The notes below the pieces were generated by a model that was not told the DNA's origin, made no database searches, and saw only the letters and a list, made by a program, of their open reading frames with translations. Positions 29,201 through 40,490 of a stretch of 64,000 nucleotides of DNA are shown here, one piece after another. A program made the position numbers and the translations under genes. The number at the start of each line of letters is the position of its first letter. Position 1 is the first letter of the stretch. Where the stretch lies: positions 34,638,653 through 34,702,652 of the forward strand of contig CM056377.1 of assembly GCA_029718625.1 (NCBI GenBank), in the 5' to 3' direction. The DNA is from Synaphobranchus kaupii (taxonomy: Eukaryota; Chordata; Actinopteri; Anguilliformes; Synaphobranchidae).

Positions 29201-32052
29201 TATTAAACATCTCTTTTACCCTCACATCCTTTATTAAACATTTATTTCACCCTCACATCCTTTATTAAACATCTCTTTTACCCTCACGTCCTTTATTAAA
29301 CATCTCTTTTACCCTCACGTCCTTTATTAAACATCTCTTTTACCCTCACATCCTTTATTAAACATCTCTTTTACCATCACATCCTTTATTAAACATCTCT
29401 TCTACACTCACATCCTTTATTAAACATCTCTTTTACCCTCACGTCCTTTATTAAACATCTCTTTTACCCTCACATCCTTTATTAAACATCTCTTTTACCC
29501 TCACATCCTTTATTAAACATTTCTTTCACCCTCACATCCTTTATTAAACATCTCTTTTACCCTCACGTCCTTTATTAAGCATCTCTTTTACCCTCACGTC
29601 CTTTATTAAACATCTCTTTTACCCTCACATCCTTTATTAAACATCTCTTTTACCCTCACGTCCTTTATTAAACATCTCTTTTACCCTCACATCCTTTATT
29701 AAACATCTCTTTTACCCTCACATCCTTTATTAAACATCTCTTTTACCCTCACATCCTTTATTAAACATCTCTTTTACCCTCACATCCTTTATTAAACATT
29801 TCTTTCACCCTCACATCCTTTATTAAGCATCTCTTTTACCCTCACGTCCTTTATTAAACATCTCTTTTACCCTCACGTCCTTTATTAAACATCTCTTTTA
29901 CCCTCACGTCCTTTATTAAACATCTCTTTTACCCTCACATCCTTTATTAAGCATCTCTTTTACAATTCCCAAAATGTATTGAAATTAATTAATTGGAAAT
30001 AATGAATTGGGAGTAGATCCTCATAGAACAGTATGGCCATTTATTCACTCATAAATTGAACTGAAGTTTATTTTCTCAACTGACCCCAACGCCAACCTTT
30101 GTAATATATTTTCACTCTGTTCCACTAGGTTTGCTGTACTTGTTATATTTATAAAGACCATTTTGAATTACATTGTATGATGATCTATGCGTAATTAGAT
30201 ATAAATATTATTATGGGTGTGATGGATATGATCCATCTGACTATCCATCAACCTCTCTTTCATATTGTCTCATAATAGAATTTGTGAGTTTTTATATTGT
30301 TTATGGTCTCATAATCTCATTCAAAACCATTTGGCTTGCTAGCAAAAGGGTATTGAGATGTTTACCTTGATGTGATGAGAGGAAGGATGAGCATTTTTAA
30401 TATCCTCATGAGGAGTTCACCGGGGAAAGAGAAATATATTCTGGCCTAAAAACAGGAAAATAATTTTCTCAGTGCCTGGAAAGACACTTTTCTAAAAATC
30501 AAATCTACAGAGCAGCTCACAGTAAATTGTTATGTTGTTTTAGGCTACCTTGCTATTTTGTATGATTCGTATTACATTCAGGGTGAGCATTCCTGTCGCA
30601 GAACATGCAAAGCTTAATATCTGTGGATATGGCTGTGGATAATTAACTTTCACTTATCTTTTTACAGCACCATCAACTTGCATTTCCTTTTGGCAGCTAA
30701 TGGTTCTCCACTCACCACAGACACATTTTTTGCTCAGTATCATTAAGGATTTCCTTTTAATTTCTTATATAGCATACTGCATCTCATACCACTCATATCA
30801 TTTTTAACAAACATAACATAAACAAACAATAAGTTTACCTCTATACATATAGATATATCATGGTGAACACAGTGCATTGATATATCATGGCAACATACTA
30901 TTAATGCAGTTATATTTGCATTTATTTAACAGATACTTACGTATACCCAGAATGAGTTTCCTCTGAAATGTTATGACTATTGATTGTTGTTTATACTAAA
31001 TGCTGGCAGGATTAATCTCAGTCTGGGATAATAACCCACCTTGACAGACTATATAAGCAACCCAGCTTTGATTGACTTAAGGAAGTTTTCATCTCATTAT
31101 AAATGTATTATTGATATGAAATTTAAGGAACCTTTCCATTTCTTCAATAATTTCTTGAAAGGAATTACGCTGGGCATTCATGAAACCAAGATTTACTCCC
31201 TCATCTTGCTCATCAGAAAGAACAGGAACAAAGATTACGTGAACATTTTATTCTCTTATGTTCGCCAGGAATTCAGACTTTATCCAGAATCCCAGCACAT
31301 GGCTAAGTAAACATACAGTGGTTGTCTTTGCCTATCGGCCCCCTTGGTCAGAGGAAGGGATTTTCCCAATGTGCTACAGCACAATGCAGACAGTTTAGAA
31401 AGAAACCCCTGCTGTACCAGAACATGGCCAGCTCACAATGAGTGACAGTGGCTGCTCACTGAAACATCTGTTTATGGTGCACTGTGAATGTATCAATGGG
31501 CTCTTTTTTTCTTCATTTCCACGCTTTTCCTTCTTCAGTCCAAGATAAACCAGAAAATCACCAAAAATGTAAGGCGGCATTACACTAAAATTACTTCTCT
31601 CAAGATCACTTAACACAGTAGTACAGTTTGCTTGATTGCTGGTTCAAAAATGTATATAAGCATCTTTCCTGAGTCTACAACCCCACAAACCCAAAAGACA
31701 GGCAACTGCTGGCACAAATTTGGTTTGTCTCTTACGACTTAATAACAAGATAAGCACATACCTGAGTGGAGAGGTTTTGATTCCTTAACATGAAGCCCAG
31801 TATACAGCCAGTCAAAACCGCAAAGACGGAAAGCGTCAACAAGCCATTGCGCTTGCAGTACTCTTTTAGCCACTGCCAGAAGCTTACGGATGATCTACCA
31901 TTGAGGAAATCTCTCAACGACTCCAGCAAGTTTATCCCAGAATCTCTGGGAGAAAAAGAAGTGTGGTTTGAATTTGATTCCTCGCCTTCGGTGGGAATCA
32001 GTAACTCCTCCATTGCTAGACCGTGCAGGGCAGTAAGTGATGGAGGAGCCAA
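23201..32052 (-). CDS. Excitatory amino-acid transporter, EAAT5-like (SLC1 family)
   Basis: This plasma-membrane, sodium-coupled glutamate transporter has eleven coding exons: 31762-32052, 30366-30445, 28919-29134, 27048-27090, 26676-26886, 26102-26201, 24857-25090, 24338-24532, 23882-24016, 23641-23740 and 23201-23347. They give 583 residues, or 570 from the second ATG (32011-32013). Family signatures are intact: [20 protein letters not shown] (TM2), the Ser-rich HP1 loop followed by ATLPIT, NMDGT (TM7), [12 protein letters not shown] (HP2), and [12 protein letters not shown] (TM8), whose second Arg marks acidic substrates. Segments such as [11 protein letters not shown] and YYLWTTF match EAAT5 (SLC1A7) better than EAAT4. 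Teleosts also have EAAT6 and EAAT7, so slc1a7, slc1a8 and slc1a9 are all candidates and no symbol is given. Oddities: about 69 residues precede TM1, and NMVP replaces the usual NMFP in exon 4. Confidence 0.93.
26355..26521 (-). mobile_element. tRNA-derived SINE in a transporter intron
   Basis: On the minus strand the sequence runs from a tRNA-like head (GTGGCATATCTCGTAGAGTC, then a degenerate B box GGCTCAAATCC) into a body with CCGACCTTTGTCGCA. It ends with CAATAAAGCTGAAAAAGCCC, the tail I recall for a widespread fish SINE. It lies in the 26202-26675 intron in the same orientation as the gene, so it brings a sense AATAAA. Confidence 0.75.
28018..28038 (+). repeat. T-rich tract followed by a 21-G run
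   Basis: A T-rich stretch (about 27958-28017) runs directly into 21 G residues within the transporter intron 27091-28918. It could form a quadruplex and is likely length-unstable. Confidence 0.9.
29151..29962. repeat. 31-bp minisatellite, 26 units
   Basis: Twenty-six head-to-tail copies of a 31-bp unit, roughly CATCTCTTTTACCCTCACRT plus CCTTTATTAAA, with perfect 31-bp spacing from the first CAC(G/A)TCC at 29161 to the last at 29936. The main variant is CACGTCC versus CACATCC, as expected from CpG decay. A rarer variant (TTTCTTTCACC and AAGC) recurs at about 29520-29580 and 29797-29830, which suggests that larger blocks were copied. On the minus strand every unit contains TTAATAAAG, so a canonical AATAAA. 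The array lies in the intron between the exons at 30366-30445 and 28919-29134, ending 16 nt from the latter. Confidence 0.97.
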
Positions 32053-32156
32053 TTTGTGCTAACCTTTAACAAGGACTTAGCCATGAAGGATGCATACAAG
32101 CTCAGGCTTCTCATAGCCCAAGACTTAGTGGGGGCTAAGAGGATTATAGGCACGCG

Positions 32157-32166
32157 ATAAAATATA
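32157..32166 (-). promoter_or_regulatory. Candidate TATA-like box of the SLC1 transporter gene
   Basis: On the minus strand TATATTTTAT lies about 105 nt before the first ATG, with a TAATCC (Crx/Otx-type) motif just downstream at 32140-32145. EAAT5-type genes are known for retinal expression, which makes this motif plausible, but it is short and could be chance. Confidence 0.25.
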
Positions 32167-32173
32167 ACGCTTC

Positions 32174-34970
32174 TCTATTGTTGGCGGCTGACAGCCATTG
32201 GTTTGGATTTTTTCCAATGTTGTTCTGAGCAGTCTGTTGTCAGGTGACCCAGTACAGTATTCACACTTTGGGCAGCTTTCTTCTCATTTTAAAATAAAGG
32301 GCCAGATGCTCACTGTGTACTCTTGTGAGATGAATGCACTCACATGTCATGGCTTTGTCAGTCATGTGAGCGAAGCGTGGTAAGAGCAGACGGGACTCTG
32401 GCGGCCTTTTATGCGCGTAGGGCATTCCCTCGCTGACCAGTAGGCCTACAGCCGCCTCTGCAGCTACTATGGCAACGTTTTATTTGTTTGTTTCTCTTTG
32501 AACAACATTTCATTCTGCAAGGACCATGCCATGCACTTACTATTTTGAGAAGAGGGGCATGCTCCTTGACTGGTCTCGTGTCATGGCTAATAGGGATTTT
32601 TTTTTTTTACCAGATTGCCTTCTCTGCCTTTTGTATATGTTTTTTTTTTTCTTTTTTACAAAATTAATCAATTTCAAGAAGCATGCCATCCAGCCATCTT
32701 TCATAAACAACACATCACTGGGATACTTTCATATCTTCAGTATTTTATTGTGCCTTTTGTGTGTGGTTGTTTTTTTTAGATGTCTTTTTTTTCAGTTTTC
32801 TGAAATGATTTGCAAAGAACATAAATGTTTGTTATTGTACATTTGTTATTGATGTACACACAGAAATATCTAGAGGTGTACATATAGATACACTTTCTTA
32901 TTCAATACAGCAATATAAATGGAATTTTCACAAACAATAAACACAACATATTTGGATGCCCTTATTAAATTACTGATGCTGTCAGCTAGGTAAATGCCTT
33001 TAGTAGTAGTAGTAGTATTTGAAGGTAGAACATTTCAGCATGTCAAACTTTCCTGATCTGACAACATTCCTGGCAACAAATACACAGAATGCACACACAC
33101 ACAGGTACCCAAAACCACACACATACACATGCACGCATTCACACACACGCACGCACACACACACACGCACGCACGCACGCATACACGTTTTTCAAAAAAG
33201 GACATACTGTTCAGGGTGATTTATGATTTAGAATGTTGATCAGGGAGACCACCACTGATTTACACCCTGGTGACTTGCTACATACTGGCTGCTGGACGTT
33301 TCAGTAATGTTGCCATAGGTATTGCAATGCAGTCTCAGCACTGGGTCGCTTGTACCCACACTAATGAAAATGGAACCCTTAGATCAGGCTCCAAATCCTA
33401 ATCCTGGATTTTCCAAATGTGTGTAATCTCTTGGAGTGGCTGAGTAGAGAAACGGTAGGAATTGGTCATAGCAGATGCACCTTAAGAGATACTAGTGAGG
33501 AAAGAATACCAAGAAAAGGTCAACCAGTCAGTCTGTGAGGAAACAACCTCAGGTTTCTGGTTCATAAAGTCAATAAACTATAACTGATGTTTCCATGTGC
33601 TGCAAGACATCACTGTGATTGAGGTTATACAAGATACATTCATCGGCAGTGGTAAATCTGGTAGATAGTCTAGATATGTGAGTTTCCAACTGTTTCAATA
33701 TTTTATGCATCTCATAGATGAACAATCACTATTTAATGATTGAGAATTCCAGTATACATGCTTTGCAACATCTGTGTGAAAACTGTTTGTGTAGGCAATG
33801 CTACATCAGTATTTTCCTGTTGGTTTACTGCACTTGCTTAGTTGTTATTTTTATTCAGCATTAGTGCATTTTAATGCCGGGTAAAGTCATCGTCAAATAA
33901 ATGACAAATAAGTCATCAAATTATATTAGAAATATGCTATTGACAGCAGCAACTATTATTATTATTTATCTAAGAAGACTCATTACTAGAAAATAATAAA
34001 TGTCTTAAAAAGACATGGCTCTAAAATGAGTCTTCATAAAGATTTACACAATAGTTTACCAATCGCAACCACTGAATTTATACTATAAAGTACAGCCACT
34101 TTAAATGGCAAGGGCAATAGTAATTATAATTGAATAAACAAAAGCTGTGGTAATTGCTTTTTTTTTAACTTGAAATTATGTTTTTAGTTTTATAGAGACC
34201 TTTGTTGTAAAAGATCAAGTTTATTACTTTCCATTCACTGCACAGGTCATGTTTAGAAACAAAGGGGGGTGTAGAGAGAAAAGAGGGTTAGGTGTGACCA
34301 TGCAATGTGATCACTTTTAATAATGCATAATAGTGCAGGAAATCATGACACCATCCTGACAGTCTTCTGTTAAAATATAAATGTTAACCTAGTATCTACT
34401 CAGATTTTATATTCCAAAACTCATACGAGTAAAAACAGAGCTCAGACTATGAAAAACTCTCCTGAAATGTATATGTGATGAAAGTTTCATATCACAACAT
34501 TTGCTATAAAGAACTCTTATTTTTTCTTATCAAATCTTCACACCTCAACAGGATGAAAGAAATCCCACTTGTAGTCATGTGATAAGGAATTATTTCAGGG
34601 TCATAGGGCCAGAGTTCTGTCAATGAGAACATGACAACTGTGACCAATTCCCCAGGAACATACTCCAGGAACTCAGAGAAGGCAACAGTAGGTCCAATAA
34701 GTGATATTTATTTACCAATGTGCACACAGGGAGAGCAGCTCAAGGGTAGTCCAAGAGAACTTCCTGATACATTCACCTTTATGGACAACAGTTGGCTGAA
34801 ACTCAATATGCAAGGTCACACCCATAGATCATAACCACCAATTATTGCCCTCTACGTTGCCAATCTCCCCACTATCTTGGCAGTGCTCCCCGCTGATTAC
34901 CTCATCAGGGTGCCTGCTATCATACCATGAGTCAGCTTGCCTTCATGGCCTTGACTTGACTTCATGGCCT
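32174..34970. other. Intergenic with a CA/CG microsatellite
   Basis: AT-rich spacer. A mixed CA repeat with CACG units lies at about 33091-33183 and a TAG repeat at 33000-33015. No gene was recognised. Confidence 0.5.
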
Positions 34971-34972
34971 TA

Positions 34973-35143
34973 GAGTATTCTGGGCGCAATTGTAACAGGC
35001 TGTATACATGTTATAATTGCCCCCAACCCTGAACACATGAAATTAGCTAGCTTGCTGGATGGAATCTCAGCTCTAGCTTGTTTCAGATTGGTGCAATTTT
35101 ATGGTGTCGCAATTGCCCCGTTACAATTGCCCCCAGAATACTC
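34973..35143. mobile_element. TA-flanked MITE, 171 bp
   Basis: Inverted ends GAGTATTCTGGGCGCAATTG and, at the right, CAATTGCCCCCAGAATACTC; the match continues for about 24 bp with one mismatch. The element is flanked by TA on each side (34971-34972 and 35144-35145), which fits a Tc1/mariner-type or other TA-targeting transposase. There is no ORF. Confidence 0.8.
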
Positions 35144-35145
35144 TA

Positions 35146-37658
35146 GTGATGCCTGACACACACTGGTTCCCAAACATTAGTAAACAAGTGAGATTATAAA
35201 TGCACAGGAGTGATAATTAGACGATTTGCTAACAGCAGAACAGAACATTCACTCAAGGCATTCCAATTCCCTCCCGTACTATTCCATCAGGCCCATTTCC
35301 CTAGCTAGGCCAGGTAGGCCTATTACCACCCCTTCGGCACTCGCCAGTATGCCACATAAACATAGTCATTTAATGGTGATTCATTTCTTTGTGCAAAAAT
35401 GTGCAAACATTTGCTTATATTCAGATCAATTAGTACTTCTGAATGAATGTAGGTTAGTCGTCGTTCTTCCTGCCCAAATTCGCAGTGTATTGGTGCATTT
35501 GTCTATTCAGTGTATTACAAGAAAGCACGTTAATTTATTTGCTCGTTTTGAGCGCAATGTACAGATAATGGCTGGATTTACCTCATAATTAAGTGATTAA
35601 TTTGATATTACAGAACTTAACTGAGTTTTTCTCTTTTAGCAAGGTACATTCTCTAAATTGACAGAGAAACTTGATAATTAGATTAGATTGATGGAAAATT
35701 AAACAGTTGTTTTTTGTAAACCTTAATTTTATTTGCCATGTTAATAGTACATATAGTACAGTTCATTTTGTTTCCCATTTCCACAATTCTGATGGGAGAA
35801 CTCTGGCGTTGGCCATCAGATCTAAGCTCCTTAAACAAAAAAGTTTAAAAACTCAGATGATACAAACATTTTACAACAAAAGGTTATTTTTCTATAAACA
35901 ATTGTTGAGAAGTAAAAAATATTTATGTCGCGTAAAACCATCAAATCTTTGTTAAAAGATAATTTCTCATGCTTTTCATGTAGGCTTCCAGCAGGCAATG
36001 TTCAGTTTCCTTGGTTTTGTGCTTAACCTGGTTCTGGCACATTTTCTGGATTTTAGGGTGAATGAACTTGACAATGCAGAAAAATATATATATTTTGAAA
36101 TTAAACGTTATTGTTTGCGCATGTTTCAACATCTGTCCCCATCCTTTCACAGAAAACATGAATAAAAGTGTATATATAATATTGTAATGTTCAATTGCTG
36201 ACAAAAGTCATTTAAAAATGCAGACATTTAGGCAAGTGTACAAAATAACCAATGGCTCCATTCGTAGGACATTCCACCAAACTGCTAATATTCATTTTTC
36301 AAAATAAATATGATTATACAGTTCAAATAAAGGCTGTGTATGTATCATACACCACATGAATCTGAACAGTCTACATAAATGTTATACATCCAAATCTGCC
36401 CCCAATTTCATATGACAGTCACAAAAACCTATCCTAATAATTAAGTTTATACCACAGATGACCACAGTAACAAACACGTGTGGACAAAATATTAAACAAT
36501 AAATAACATTAAACATGTATGAAAATAAAAAGTCTGACAATTAGATAATAACTTCCTCTGTAAACATAAATAAATTATCTATAAAAAATAAACTGGCCTA
36601 ATTCTAATTAAACCATCCATTTCTTCTTTTCCAAAGAAATGTAGTGGACAGGATTTCCTGCAAGGGTACAGTGAAACCATGGAATTCTTTAAAAGGGAAT
36701 ACTGTATTTTCAGATCTATTCTGGGAATATGCATTTAGATAAGGACAGCAGCCTTACCTTAAATGTATAGACAATGAACTTTGCATCACATTGCTCTTAA
36801 ATAAAAATCAACAAGTGATCCAAAAAATATTAAGGTTTTTTTAACCTTAAATATTAATAATAAGGTTGAAATAGATCCAGTCCAGTTTAAAACTACTAGG
36901 TTAATAAATCTCAATGGCATGTTTTTTATGCGAATGCTAATGAATAGAGACAAAATCTGAATAATTTGGGGGGGGAAAAAATGTGTTTGTGTTAACATGT
37001 CTCACATGTTAAAGTGTAATATGCACATACTTGCCACATCTCACTTTATATTAGCACGTAATATGTAAGAATCTACAAAACATTAATACATAACAGGTAT
37101 ATTTACAGTGCTAGTGTTATTTTTAACCATCCTATTTTTTACGATTACTTATTCTTAACAATTTCTCGCTCTCATACACACACACCTTCCCCTATTTTTA
37201 CAGCAAATAATAAATACGAACTACTAAAACATACCTCTATTAATGATTCGATATATACAATAAATTGTTATAAGCACATCAATGCCTTTTCCTTCTATCG
37301 TCAAAGTATACCTTTACTTATTCTATACAGAAACAAATTTGTTGAGAAAATTAAATAATGTATGCGTCTGTTCACTTTGTAACTGACAAGCAGAAGAATG
37401 TACTATGGGGTTCACTTTGTAAATGACAGCAGAAACATCAGTGGTAAGTCATGAAGAGATTATATACAAAGCCCAGAGGTTCTACAGTGTCCTTACTAGT
37501 AACTCAATGGGAGATGAGATCCACAGAAGTTTCAACCTTGGACTTTGGAAATGCTGGTGAACTCACAGCCAAGTTGAGTAATTGAGGTTGCATTTTCAGA
37601 TAAACACACGACCCATTCTGAGGACCTGAGATCCCTCTGTGGTGCTCCCCCCGTAGCT
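35146..37658. other. Intergenic and likely slc39a3 3' UTR
   Basis: AT-rich, ORF-poor sequence downstream of slc39a3 on the minus strand. A minus-strand AATAAA at 35728-35733 is one possible end of a 3' UTR of about 1.9 kb; this is inference. No repeat family was recognised. Confidence 0.35.
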
Positions 37659-38766
37659 TCACCATTTGATGAGGACGAGGCCGGCTAGGACACCGTACCC
37701 CAAGATGAGGAACAGTACCTTGAGCAGGCGGTCATGTTTGTCCTCAAGCTCACGGGATAGGATCTCAAAGAAGGTGACGAAGAGGAACGTCCCCGCAGCC
37801 AATCCTTGGAGCACCACGGAGATGATGCTGCCTGCCAGGTTCTGGGCACTCTCAATGCCCATACCAAGGCCCATACCCAGGGGGATCATGAGACTCACAG
37901 CGATGCCCAGCTTGATGGCATCCCGCATGGGCAGATTGGCTTTGACCACATTAACCCCTAGTGCCACAGCTGCCAGGGTTTCATGGATGGCCACCCCGAG
38001 AAAAAGGCCTCCTAACTTGGCCCCATCCTCCTGCAGCCCTAGTGCCAGCCCCTCAAAGACAGAGTGGGCAGACAGAGCCAGGACCAAGCTGGCAAGGCGT
38101 AACGGTCCTGCCCGTGACAAATCCGAAGGGCTCAGGTGTCCGTGACTGTGCGAGTGGTGGTGATGGCCGCCCGCAGAGCCCCTGGGGGGCGCAATGAAAG
38201 GCGTGTCATACTCAGAGTCGCTACCGGCTTCAGAGCCGCCTGCATTGAAGGTCTCCAGGTCGATAAAAGATGGCTTCTCCTTGCGGAACGTCAGCACCGT
38301 CTGCTCCACAAACACCGTTAGAAAGAACCCTAGCATCATCATGGTCTCTGCCAGGGGGTAGTCTGTCTGAATGTGCACCAGCTTCAGGACATCTGCCACC
38401 TGCACAAAAAAACAGAGACAACTTTCATCCTGGACTGTTCTTTACTTGAATTCAGGTACTCCGAGATGAACCATTAACAACAAAAGCGCCATTTTTAGTG
38501 CAGCTCAAAAGTGCCATTAAAGTAAAAGGAATAATGTTACTGCTGTCTCGGCACCGTACCTTCTCTCTTACAGTAGGCAGGAGAGCATTGAAGCAGGTAG
38601 CAAGAAAGACACCCCCACCAAATGAATTGCAGAGGGCGAGAATCTTCCTGTATCTTTGGGCTTTCTCATAGTCAACCTGCATGACCCGCACTGGAATGAG
38701 AATACCAGCCAGCATGAGTGCAAACACTGCCAGCAGACAAAGCACTTTGGCCACAATGATATCCAT
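37659..38766 (-). CDS. slc39a3: Zinc transporter ZIP3
   Basis: ZIP3 moves zinc into the cytosol across the plasma membrane. Two coding exons, 38560-38766 and 37659-38399, join in frame at a GT-AG intron and give 315 residues (human ZIP3 is 314). The start MDIIVAKVLCLL begins TM1. The stretch ILALCNSFGGGVFLATCFNA (TM2) and EKPSFIDLETFNAG are ZIP3-like. The cytosolic loop between TM3 and TM4 carries a histidine cluster (about 148-157, HHHHSHSHGH). TM4 HSVFEGLALG (about 181) and TM5 HETLAAVALG (about 208) hold the metal-site histidines and glutamates. The protein ends LVLIKW. Synteny with sgta and thop1 matches human 19p13.3 and supports ZIP3 over ZIP1 or ZIP2. A 5' UTR acceptor (TTCAG before 38871) is possible. 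Confidence 0.96.
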
Positions 38767-39700
38767 GGTGACGGCGAAATCCAGCAGAAGGATTCACTGG
38801 GAGAGTTGTGCAGCAGGAACCACAGCGCACACAACCCCAGATGCTGAAGAGTTTCCCACTCTCTCTCTCTGCTGAATCACAGAGAGAAAATAAGGCAAGC
38901 ACTCGCAGACAGGGCTTCAGGACACATCCCCCCACTGACTTGAACTGAGGGTAAGAAATAAAACAATTTTTCATGATCACACATGGTCCAAAAAATAATA
39001 AGCAACATCTAAAAATGGTTCTCTAGGCAGAAGTCACTAGATATATTGGCAGGACAGTAAATTCAACATCTTTGCTGGTAACGAGCTAGCCAGCCAGCAA
39101 GCTAGCTAGAGCTAACTAGTTACATCGGGTATCAAGAACATCATCGTAGTTAGCTAGAAAGCCCACGTTTGTTTCCTGCGAGCCGACTGATAATCAACAA
39201 AATCGTTTTTAGCAGGCAACGTCAGCTAGTCCTAGCTATACAGTTACACACTACATGAAGTAACGTTAACGTTACACATCCGACCTCAAAATGCTAACGT
39301 ACTTGCTAGCTAACGTCGTTACAGCAATAGTTATCAGCTAGCTAAGTTAGCCTGCTAAAGACAAGTTCGCAATAATAGCTCGCTGGCATTCATATACTCA
39401 TATTCATGCCGACCGAACTCAATTTATCTTAAATCACACAATGTTTCGCCAACACATCTAACGTTAATCTAAACTGAGACAGACGGGCACCTAAAGCCTT
39501 TTCAAAATCACCTTTATCCTCCTTTTTCCCCACTCCAAACACTTCCTTCTTCTGCTGACGTGCCTCTTCAGTCCCCTCCTCCAACTCTGTTGCCTGTTGG
39601 CATTGGCCAGTGCGAACAACAACAATGGTAATACTTTTTCCCGATTGGTCGCAATGCTGGTCGCTCAAACCACTGGACGTCAAACCCAGCTTTTCCGAAT
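38767..39700 (-). promoter_or_regulatory. slc39a3: slc39a3 5' UTR and promoter region
   Basis: A plausible acceptor at 38872-38874 and a donor-like GTGATT with its G at 39512 would give a non-coding first exon near 39513-39600. Further upstream, ATTGG/CCAAT elements occur near 39602 and 39643. The region between holds clusters of GCTAGC and AACGTTA motifs (39080-39345). Limits are inferred from splice and promoter motifs only. Confidence 0.3.
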
Positions 39701-40141
39701 TTCTGAAGTTCCTTGTGGTAAAGTTAGTACGTAAGATTAATACTTTCATGTAATCAGTAGTTTTTCTTGCCATAAACAATCAAAAAGTCCAGTGAATCAG
39801 AGTTTTGGACAGCTAACGTTAAAGTGAGGCATAGCCATTTATCCTTGCATCACACACACAGACATCTCAAGCATCAATTTTTCAAGTTAGGCCCACAGTC
39901 TATGGTTAGACCATTTTTTTTTTTTTAAGTCTATGGTTAGACCTAATGTATGGTAACTATTGCTAAAATGCAATGATAAATGCAATAATCATACATTTTA
40001 TGCGCATTTTCACTAATCAAGCATTCAATCGTGCATTTGGACGTTGTGTGAATAAATTAGAAACACAAGTTAGCCTATACCTTTGGTGAATAGATGTATT
40101 TATTCTTAAGTACCATCGATCGCTACAACAATCGATTGAAC

Positions 40142-40490
40142 TGCACTGTTAAAAAAATAAAAAGCGGCAGCAATGTTGCCAGTGGAAAAACCATTCAATG
40201 GAGGTAAACTGAATTCTGGTATTTAGCTGTATAAATCCGGTTATTTTATGGGATGACCGAGTTATGTTATTGCTGTTATTCTAAACAACTTTGACAGTGT
40301 AAAAAAAAAAAAAAATTTAAACAAAAACATTCAAAACACTGTCACGTGTATAATAATGGCAATAACTCATAACAGCCATCCCCTAAAATAACAGGATAGA
40401 TGCATTTTCCCCCCCATTCATTAAATGTTTTTTTCACTGGCACCATTGTCTTTTCGCCGTTTTCTTACAAGATATTTTTTTTACAGTGCA
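40142..40490. mobile_element. Foldback (palindromic) MITE-like element
   Basis: The left arm starts TGCACTGTTAAAAAAAT and the right arm ends ATTTTTTTTACAGTGCA. The arms match imperfectly over about 150 bp each, with shared blocks such as TTGCCAGTG, the GTTATTTTA-GGGATG segment and TGACAGTGT near the centre (about 40300-40345). No clear target duplication was found and there is no ORF. Confidence 0.65.

Noticed and set aside
29151..29962. CRISPR-like array of regular repeats
   Set aside because: The 31-bp units are contiguous with no unique spacers, in a vertebrate intron. It is a minisatellite.
31041..31310. 89-codon plus-strand ORF in the transporter intron
   Set aside because: No recognisable domain, AT-rich, and antisense to the host gene; probably chance.
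37666..38145. 159-codon plus-strand ORF
   Set aside because: It is antisense to the GC-rich second exon of slc39a3 and has no family resemblance.
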